From Hansfordia pulvinata (lineage: Eukaryota > Ascomycota > Sordariomycetes > Xylariales): a stretch of 64,000 nt of DNA. Shown piece by piece: positions 55,672 to 64,000 of this stretch; positions within the stretch are counted from its first letter, which is position 1, and the number at the start of each line of letters is the position of its first letter. Location: NCBI GenBank assembly GCA_006538405.1, contig BJKQ01000002.1, positions 248,001-312,000 of the forward strand, in the 5' to 3' direction. The position numbers and the translations under genes were made by a program. The notes below the pieces were generated by a model. That model had not been told where the DNA came from and made no database searches. It saw only the letters and a list, made by a program, of their open reading frames with translations.

Positions 55672-57720
55672 GGTTCCTGTTGAACGAGAGCGTGTGTGCG
55701 ATCCGTGTGCGTCTGTGGTGTGCTGGTTGTGGTGATGATTGTGATGATGATGAATTGGACAAAACCTCTTCTCAAGGGCCGAGGCTTCGTCTCTCTTTAT
55801 ACTCCCAGCAACCTTCTAGCGCACGGGCAATGGCGATGGCCTCTACGGCGTGTTGCGCGCAAGGCCCCCCGCAACCCACACTGTCCCGCTGCCCGCGAGA
55901 AAGATTCCGTGCTGCGCCAGTGTGGTGGAAGGCTTCCTCCAGACTCTCTGGTGCCGCAAGCTCCCCCGCCACGCGAGGATCGGGGATCCTTCCTGCCCCG
56001 GGATCGATCCGCGTCGAGCGAGCGAGCCCTATCGACTCTTCCATTTTTGGGGCCCCACTAGGTAGTCTAAGTAAGAGAAGGCTGGCTGGCCTGGGACTAG
56101 CAATAAGGCATCATTGTCTGATTAGGCTTCGAAAAAAGCTTCCCTCGCCCGAGCCACGCAGGCCTGGGCTGTTGGATGGCTCCTGTGCTGACAGCAGCAA
56201 GTTGACCTCCTCGGGACGGGCGAGACTTAACAGACAGGATTGCGTGCGGCTGGGATGCTTCCAGAGCTCGAAACGCCCGATACAAGCCGTGGCGGGGCGT
56301 CCCAGCTCACACACAACACCGGCAACGGCCCATGGGAGTGGGCTGCCCGTCTACGGCTCGGTGAACTGCCCGAACAGCCCTTGGGGAAGGGCAGCTACGT
56401 GACCCGAGTCTGCTCAATTGTGATAGCATTGGCCTTTACTGAACAGCACCCATGTGCGGGTTGATGAGAGGTCGAGAACGCACACAAGCCGAGCCTCAGT
56501 CCCTCAGGACGCTGGCTGCCTCCCGCTGTGCAAAACATGGGACCAAGGACAGCAGCACGACAGGATATAACCTTACCCCTTCCTGGACCGGGAGTTAAAG
56601 CCTTCCCCCCGTAAGACAGGCACGCAGCCGAAACGTCCGTCCGCGATCGAGACCCGGGGCCCACGTTAGAGAGCCAGCATAGCGCGGGGAGGCAAGTATA
56701 CCTACCTGGCCGCAAGCCAAGCAAGGCGTGATGCTTTACAAAGCCACGCGCTATTCGTATTAATAGCACCCGGCGGATCTCCAGGCCCAAGCTGGTCGTC
56801 GCGGGGCCCAAAGAAAAGCAGACGCTGGCGGTTGGCGGGTACCGGTTAGCCGGCTCCTACGACGCCCTCCCTCCCCCTTTTTATAGAGGGCTTATACCCC
56901 TTTCCGGAGCTTTGTTACTGCGAGGTGCTCGTGTTGAGTGGCCCGGGCTCAGCAGGACCTCGACTATTAGTAAGAGCGCTGCACCTCTTGTTTCTGGTTT
57001 ACACGCCTCGTCGAGCAGAGGAGCGGCCCAGGATTCTGGAACGGCTGAGAACCCCCCTCCCGCAGCTTATACAGAAAGGGGAGGGGGAGCGAGCATTCTG
57101 CCCCGGGCACAATGGGCGTTCCTCGAGGCGGTAACATGGTCGCTACACGCCTCCGGGATGTATGCTATATTAAGAAGGCATTTTGAAGCCTGGGACAACC
57201 GGCAAAATCCAGGATGGATTCCTAGATTCGCAGCAGTCTCTGGCGGTGCTCCCGCGGCTTCGCCAGGGCCAGAACCATCTCAGCCACCCCTAATTGGAGG
57301 TACGCTTTCCGAGCCGGTCGCCCACGCAGCAAATGTGTGGGGCTTCTTACTTGAAGCTATTCCCAAGTCTACTGCTGGCTTCTCGATTTAGAAGCTCCCA
57401 TTTTCTTTTGGGAAAGGGGGTTTTGGCCAGAGTGGCGGGTTGCAATGGATCGTGGATGAATTCGCGATTCCAAAGCATCCCCCTTTTCCCATCTGGACTC
57501 GATTTACGCTGCGCTAGGTTGAAGGGACGGAGCCCATGAAAAGAAACACAGATATTGCCATTAAGCTCAAAAATCATGTACCAAACACCGCTATGTACCT
57601 CATGAACCAAAACAAATCGAAAAGACAAGAAAAAAAAAAGAAACCCTAATAAAGGCACCATAAATCGTACACAGCAGCAAAAGCCGCCATTATCCCCAAA
57701 ACAAAACACTCGAGGAAAAA
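55672..57720. other. intergenic, no convincing gene
   Basis: About 2.05 kb: promoter of the small secreted gene on the left and 3' flank of the NRPS on the right. An open frame at 56912-57391 (159 codons) shows no domain. TATAGAGGG at 56880-56890 could be a promoter element but has no gene to serve. No transposon motifs seen. Confidence 0.5.
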
Positions 57721-60700
57721 TCACGCCGCGACACCCGCCACGACCCGTGCCACGAGGGCATCCACGTCCGCGTCGGCGCCGCCGGGCCGGGCCATCTCGG
57801 CGGCGAGGCGCTCGAATACGGCGACGGCGGAGGCGGCGGCGGGGGCGGGCAGGGCGTCGGACCAGTGGGCCAGCTGCGCGTCGACGTGTATCCCACCGCC
57901 GGCGGGGGCGGGGGCGGGGGAGATCTGGACGCCGAGGCTGATGCCGTAGTCGTTGGGGTCCTTCTGGCCGATGGGGCTGAAGGAGATGGTACGGCGGTTG
58001 TTGGCGTGGTTCGTCTCGTTGGTGGTGCCGCTGACCGCCGTCTTCTCTGAAGATCCGGTGGTAGTGGCAGTGGTGGTGGTGTTGTTGTTGGTGTTGTTGT
58101 TGAACCTGGCGCCGGCGTCGACGTACTGGATGCTGGTGACCGAGTCGAAGACCTTGCGGCCGGTCCGCGCCTCGGCCCGGCGGAGGGCGTCGGGCAGGCC
58201 GGACTGGCGGGCCAGGCCGTCGAGCTGGTCGGCCTGGCGGGCGCGCAGCAGCTGGCCGACGGTGGTGGTGGTGGCGTAGTCGGTGCGGCACAGGACGACG
58301 GCGGCGATGGGGCCGAGCATGTCGTCGATGGCGCGGACGGGGGCGTCGCGGTTGGCGGTCATGTTGCCGAAGAGGAGCGGGGACGACGGCTTGTTGCTGT
58401 TGTTGCTGGGAGCGACGGCGCGCAGGACGAGGCCCCAGACGGTCTGGAAGAAGACGGCCGGGGTGACGCCCTGCTGGCGGCAGAAGGGGGTCAGGTGGGC
58501 GAGGGTGGAGGGGTCGAGGTTGATGGCGAGCTCGCTGTGTACGCGCTGCTCGGGCTTGTTGGTGGTGCCATCCCCGTTGACGCCGACGATGTGGTTGCCG
58601 TTGGTGTTGCCGTTGCCGTTGGTGTTGCCGTTGCCGTTGGTATTGCCGTTGCCGTTGACGATGTGGCTTCCGTTGACATGGCCGTTGACGTTGCTGCCAC
58701 CGGTCTCAGCCGCCGTCGCCTGGTCGATGATGTCGAGCCAGTAGTCGGTGGCCGCGCTCGTGTCCTGCTCCTGGAGCCAGGCGATGTAGTCGCTGAAGCG
58801 GGGGCCCGTCTTGTTCTTGTTCTCCTTCTCCTTCTCCTTCTCCTTCTCCTTCTCCTTCTCCTTCTCCTTCTCCTTCTCCTTCTCCTTCTCCTTCTCCATC
58901 ATCGTCGTCTTATCAGACGACGAGAATCCCAAACCATCACCCTCATCACCCCCCAGCCGGGCGTACGCCGCCGCCAGGTCGCGGAACAGCACCGACGTCG
59001 ACGCCCCGTCGTTGAGCGTGTGGCTCCACTCGAGCTTGCACGCGACGACGTCTCCCCCGCTCCCCCTATTCTCCTCATCCTCCTCCCCGCCATCATTACC
59101 ATTACCGCTCTCCGCCGCCGCCGCAGGGGCGGTGAAGAGGGTGAACTGGTGGTGCGGCCTGAGCCCGAGGTCACCGCCGCCGTAGTCGAGCGACTTGAAC
59201 TCGGCAACCCGCGCGTCCAGCTCCGCCTCTCCCCCCTCCTTCTCGACGACCCGGTGCACGGGCACGTCGGCCCGGTACGCCGCGAGGACGACCTGGTCCC
59301 ACTCGCCGGGGCGCCCGGCGGCGGCGCTGGGCACGAACAGCGTGCGCAGGATCGGGTGGCGGTCTACGACGGCCTGCCAGGCGCGCCGCAGCCTCGGCAC
59401 GTCCACGTCCACTGCTGCTCGACCGCTGCCGCCGCCGCCGCCGCCGAGGACGCGCTGGTACACCTCGACCTCGTACAGCCCCTGCCCCGGGCGCGCCCGC
59501 TGCGCCTCGAGCATGTGCTGCTGCACCGGCGCGCAGGGGTACACGTCCTCGACGCCCGCCAGGCCGCCAGAGGAGAACCCCGCAGCCTCCAGCCGGCCCT
59601 CGATGGCGCGCAAGCCGGCCTCGTCCAGCCCGGGGCCGGCGAGCGGGAAGTCGGACGGCGTGGGCCGGCACCCGCCGCGGCCCTCCAAGGAGAGCGCCTC
59701 GAGCGCGGCGACGGCGCCCTCGAGCGTCCGCTTCAGCGCGCCGACGGCCCACTCCCGCAGCCGGGCCTGGTGGCGCATGCGCCCGCCGACGGCGACGGCG
59801 AACTCGGCGCGCCCCGCGGGGGACACGAGCGCCGAGACGTCGACGAGGGCGAACCGGCGCAGCGCCGGGTCCGCGTCGTGCGCGGCCAGGGCGTCGCGCA
59901 GGCCCGCGGCCTCGGAGAAGAGGGCGCCCGCGGCCTCGAGCTGCTGGTTGCGGCCGAGGTAGTTGAAGACTAGCTCCGCGGGGAAGTCGTTGTTGTCGTC
60001 CGACGACGACGAAGACGACTCCTCTCCCTGGTGGTGGTGGAGGAGGAGGCCGGAGCGGCGCGCGTTGAAGTACTCGGCCCGCGGCGCGTGGCCCTTCGGC
60101 GCTGGTCCTTGACGGCGCGGACCAGGTCGAGGACGGAGGAAGCGGCCGCTGGCGGGGTCTTGTCGTCGCCGAACAGGACGGGCCACAGGACGGTGAACCA
60201 GCCCACGGTGGCCTCGGGGCTGACGTCGGCGGGGGCGCCGGCCCAGGGCTCGCGGCCGTGGCCCTCGAAGTGGACCGGGGGAGGGCCGCCGGCGCGGTCG
60301 GCAAAGACGGCGCGGAAGGAGGCCGCGATGGCCGCGATCATAATGTCCGTCGGCTCCGTGTTGAAGGCGGCGTTGGCGGCGGGGGAGAAGAGCTTGGCGG
60401 TGACGGCCTCGTCGAGCTCAAAGGTGTGGTTGACAATGTCGCCGTAGACGTTGTCGGCGGCGGCGCCCGCCTCCAAGCCCCAGTACGCCAGGTCGGGCGC
60501 GAGCTGCTGCTGCTGTGTCCCCGGAGGCGTCCCCGGGAGAGAGGGCACGATCTTGGCCGGGTCGAGCGAGAGGGTGTGCTCGCGCTGCCGGCGGACCCAG
60601 CTCTGGAAGGGCAGCGCGCGGGGCGGCAGCAGCGCGGCACCACCGCCGGTCGCCAGCAGCAGCTCCTCGAGCTCGCCCAGAACGACGCGCCACGACACAA

Positions 60701-62426
60701 AGTCCATGACGAGGTGGTGCGCGGTCAGGAAGAGGACCTGCTGCTGCTCCTGCTCCGCGCCGTCCGCGCCGCCGCCCGCCTGTTCTTCGACGTCGAACAG
60801 GCGGGCGGAGAACAGCGGCTCGCCGGCGAGGTCGACGGGGGTGCCCGGCGCCGGCAGCGGCCGCAGCAGCGCGTCGGCGATGTCGGCGCGCGTCCGGACC
60901 GCGTCGCGCCGGAAGCTGAACGTCTTGTTGTTGTTGTTGTTGTCGTCGTCGCTGCTGCTGCTGCCCTTGATGAGCTGGCGGAAGCGGCCCTGGCCGTCCC
61001 GGAGGAAGCGCGCGCGCAGCATCGAGTTGCGCTCCACGACGACGGCGAGCGCCCGCTCCAGCGTCTCGGCCGTGACGGGCCGGTGGATGTTGAGGGCCAG
61101 GCTGAGGTTGAAGCGCAGGGGGCCCTCCTGTGGCGCCGCCTCAAAGTACAGCTGCTGCATGGGCGACAGGTCGAAGAGGACGTCGACCGGCTCCTCCTCC
61201 TCCACAGCGGCATCGGCATCGGCATTGGCGGTGGTGGTGGTGTGCTCGACGGCGGCGGCGAGCTCGGCCAGGCTGGCGGACGCGAGGATGTCGCGCACCG
61301 AGACGGCGACGCCCTCGGCCCGGGCGCGGCTGCGCAGCTGCATCGCCGTGATCGAGTCGCCGCCGAGGCTGAGGAACGAGCGCCCCAGGCTGGGCCGGGG
61401 GATGTTGAGCACGCGCCCGACGAGGCTCTGGACGAGGGACTCTTCCGGTGTCGTCGTCGTCGTCGTCGTCCCGAGGTCTGTCTCTTGTCCCTCCTCCTCG
61501 TCCCCGGCGGCGGAGATGAGCCGCTCGTAGGCCGCCTGGTCGAGGCCCTCGAGCCACTCGCCGACCTGGCGCCTGTTGATCTTGCCGTTGGCGTTGAGCG
61601 GCACCGCCCCGACCCGCACCCACACCGCCGGCACCATGTACGACGGCAGGGCGTTGCTGAGCCGGTCGCGGGTGCGCGCCACGGCCGCCGCGGTGCGCGC
61701 TCTGGCGCGGCCCTCGAGCAGCTCGAGCACGGCGGGCGACTCTCTCTCATCGTCATTGTCGCCATCATCGTCGTCGTCGTCGTCGTCGTCCCCTTGACGA
61801 TGACCGCTGAAGCTCAGCGTGGCCACCAGCCTGTCCTTCAGGGGCCCGGAGCGGGGGATCCGCGCCACCGCGTGCGTGACCACGACGACATCCCCCCCCT
61901 TATTTCCATCCCGGCCGCCCTTATCCCCGCCGGATTCCCGCCGCAGGATGTGGTGCTCGACCTCGCCGAGCTCGACGCGCTGCCCGTGCAGCTTGACCTG
62001 GTTGTCCTTGCGGCCCGCGAACCGCAGCACGCCGTCCGCCCCGTACCGCGCCAGGTCGCCCGTCTTGTACATGCGGCGCGGCGGCGTCTCCGCCCCCGCG
62101 GCCCCCTCCTCCTCGGAGCGGCGGTGGTGGGGCGCCCCGGGCCGCGTCCACGCCGGGTCGCGGACGAACGCGGCCTCCGTCTGCTCCGGGCTGTTCAGGT
62201 ACCCCCGCGCGACGATGGCGCCCTCGACGACGACCTCGCCCACGCACCCCAGCGGCGCCAGCCGGTCGTGGTCCGCCGGCTCGCACAGCCACAGGCGGCA
62301 GCCCACGGGCGCGCCGAGCGCGTCCGTCGGGGCGTCCCGGGACGCCGCGGGCGGGTTCGCCGAGGCGTAGACGGTCGTCTCGGCCGGGCCCCAGCACAGG
62401 ATCAGCTTGACGCCTCCTCCTGCCAA

Positions 62427-62458
<32 letters not shown>

Positions 62459-63719
62459 CGCGCCCCCCCCAGGCCTCCACGTTGCCGCGCGTCGGCGCCT
62501 CGCCGCCCAGGACCAGCGTGCGCAGCGTCGGCACCGACTCGGGCCCGCCGGGAAGCAGCTGCTGGGCCACGGTGGGCGTGAGGAAAAGCCAGTCGGCGGC
62601 GTACTTGTTGACGGCGCCCGCGAGCCCGCCGTCGTCGCCGCCGCCGCCGCCGTCCACGCGCTCGGCCTCGGAGGGCACGCAGACCGTCCCGCCGCGCTGC
62701 AGCGTCGTGAACGTGTCGGCGCAGCTGATGTCGAACGTGTACGCGGCGAACTGCAGCACGCGCGTGCCCGGGCCGATGCCGAAGCGGGAACCGTGCGCCG
62801 CCGAGCTCGTGCACAGGCTGCGGTGCTCGACCACGATGCCCTTGGACCGTCCCGTGCTGCCCGACGTGAAGAGCACGTACGCCGCGTGCGACGGCTCTGC
62901 GCGGTCCAGCAGGTCGTCCAGGGGCTGCTTCTTCTCCCCCCGCCCCTCTTTCTCCTCCTCCTCCTCCTCCTTTTCTAATCTCGCGAGGAGCTCCCCGTCG
63001 ACCGCAATCGTCTCCACGAGCCGCGACAGCCCGCCGGCCTGCGACCTGGACGCCAGCGCCAGCGACGCGCCCGCGTCCTCGAGGACCTCGCGCTTGCGGG
63101 CCTCGGGGTACGCGGCGCCGAGGTGGGCCACGGCGCCGCCCGCCCTCATCACCGCCACGGCCGCGACCACGGCCCACCGGGACTTGTCGAAGCACAGCGC
63201 CACGACGGAGTCGGGCTTCATCATCACGACGCCCCCCCGCCTCCTCACGATGAGGTGGCGCGCCAGCCGCGCCGACGCCGCGTCCAGCTCGCGGTACGTC
63301 ATGTCGCCGTCCCAGGCGCAGACCGCGGGGGCGTCCGGGCGCTCGCGGACCTGCGCCGCGAACACGCGCGGCACCGTCGACTCGACCGTCCCGTCGTACA
63401 GGGCGGCGGGCGTCAGGGAGCGGATCACGGCGTGGTCCTCGGGGCTGGTGATCTCGACGTCGCCCACCAGCAGGGGTGGAGTGTCCGAAGACGTTGCTGC
63501 TGCTGCTGCGGCGGCGGCGGCGGCGGCGCTGAGCTGCCGGGCCACGTGCTGGAACTGCCGGCAGACGCGCTCCATCACCCACGGCGCCAGGACCCGGCCG
63601 TCGAACCGGGCCTCGGCGCGGACCGAGTCGCCCGCGCCCAGCGTGCACTCCATCACCACCGCCAGGGAGTCGACGAACCCCTTCTCGAGCTGGGCGTCGT
63701 GCATCTCCCGCAAGAAGTT

Positions 63720-63760
<41 letters not shown>

Positions 63761-64000
63761 TGCTGCTGTTGTCGTGCACCTCGAACAGGTTGCCGAAGCG
63801 GGCGGCGTCGCCCAAGCCCAGGCGGCGCAGGCCCTGCAGGCCGACGTGCTGGAAGGGGATCATGGCCGCGTAGTGGGCCTGCAGGGCGCCCAGGAACTCG
63901 GCGACGGGCTGCCCCGCGCGCACCGCTGCACGCACGGGGACCGTCGCGATGGTCGGGGCCATCATGTCGGCGGCGCCGGGCAGGGCGATGTTGCGCCCGG
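57721..64000 (-). CDS. nonribosomal peptide synthetase, C-terminal part: (C)-A-T-E-C, 5' end outside window
   Basis: Minus strand, open to the right edge. The end of a condensation domain (ATVPVRAAVRAGQPVAEFL, about 63960-63780) is followed by an adenylation domain: LFTSGSTGRSKG (about 62885-62845), AYTFDIS (about 62740), GPAETT (about 62385), YKTGDLARY, GRKDNQVKLHGQR, NANGKINRR (about 61580). By eye the ten-residue specificity code reads D-I-A-F-V-G-C-V-Y-K; I cannot assign a substrate. A carrier domain has LGGDSITAMQL (about 61370-61335). An epimerisation domain has HHLVMDFVSW (about 60720), EGHGREPW (about 60265) and FNYLGR (about 59960), so the residue would be D. A last condensation-type domain has PCAPVQQHML and SHTLNDGAS (about 59030-59005), matching the SHxxxDxxS pattern of fungal terminal cyclising domains, and ends at TGA 57721. 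No thioesterase. One frame change is needed near 60094-60099, inside E. Several low-complexity inserts. Confidence 0.9.
58820..58897. repeat. 13 copies of TTCTCC inside NRPS coding sequence
   Basis: Thirteen perfect hexamers; on the coding strand (GGAGAA)n gives a Lys-Glu repeat of 26 residues in the last condensation-type domain, just after SSSDKTTMM. The repeat length is a multiple of three, so copy-number change would keep the frame. Confidence 0.95.

Noticed and set aside
58495..59973. A 492-codon plus-strand frame opposite the NRPS C-terminal domain
   Set aside because: Antisense shadow; low-complexity Val/Leu/Ala runs from repeats and no domain.
60258..62978. A 906-codon open frame on the plus strand opposite the NRPS
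   Set aside because: It is the mirror of a GC-rich coding region; the minus-strand frame carries all A, T and E domain motifs, and this one has none.

Overview
The window is nuclear DNA of a filamentous ascomycete (Pezizomycotina, most like a Sordariomycete). The evidence is short GT-AG introns of about 50-130 nt with CTRAY-type branch sites, GC-rich genes separated by long gaps, a dispersed single 5S rRNA gene, and fungus-specific families (DUF3176, DUF1996, NLR-like PNP/NACHT/ankyrin, NRPS). I cannot name the species.

Layout, left to right. 1-949: 3' end of an NSUN5/Rcm1-type rRNA methyltransferase. 2.1-7.2 kb: two membrane proteins. 7.2-12.8 kb: a long gap with no convincing gene. 12.8-14.4 kb: a secreted DUF1996 protein. 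16.8-22.0 kb, minus strand: a disrupted NLR-type gene (nucleoside-phosphorylase-like domain, NACHT ATPase, ankyrin repeats). 23.2-31.0 kb: a compact housekeeping block with a GFA-domain protein, Cdc123 and Cwc21 (divergent), an Fmp32/DUF1640 mitochondrial protein and a single-pass surface protein. 31.0-34.7 kb: a gap. 34.7-40.9 kb: a DUF3176 membrane protein followed by a second multipass membrane protein. 42.6-45.3 kb: a cytochrome b561-type protein with a long disordered tail. 46.3-48.2 kb: kinetochore Nnf1, whose second intron contains a tRNA-Ala(AGC) gene and a 5S rRNA gene. 51.5-53.4 kb: a peroxisomal-type solute carrier. 55.3-55.7 kb: a tiny secreted acidic repeat protein. 57.7-64.0 kb: the C-terminal part of a nonribosomal peptide synthetase with order (C)-A-T-E-C, running off the right edge.

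Most genes are independent housekeeping or surface functions. I see no complete biosynthetic cluster, although the NRPS at the right edge may belong to one that continues outside. The most interesting structures are the two Pol III genes nested in the nnf1 intron, the broken NLR gene (25-bp tandem duplication, in-frame stops, and a 23-base C run inside the ankyrin coding region), the intergenic TACTCGTAC motif, and the secreted acidic repeat protein.

Caution for users: in at least seven genes the reading frame has to change by one base, nearly always at a G or C run where one base seems to be missing. Two of these are genes essential in yeast (Cdc123, Nnf1). This looks like a base-calling or assembly artefact rather than biology, and it affects any automatic gene model. 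Exon coordinates in the entries come from reading splice signals and frame continuity by eye.
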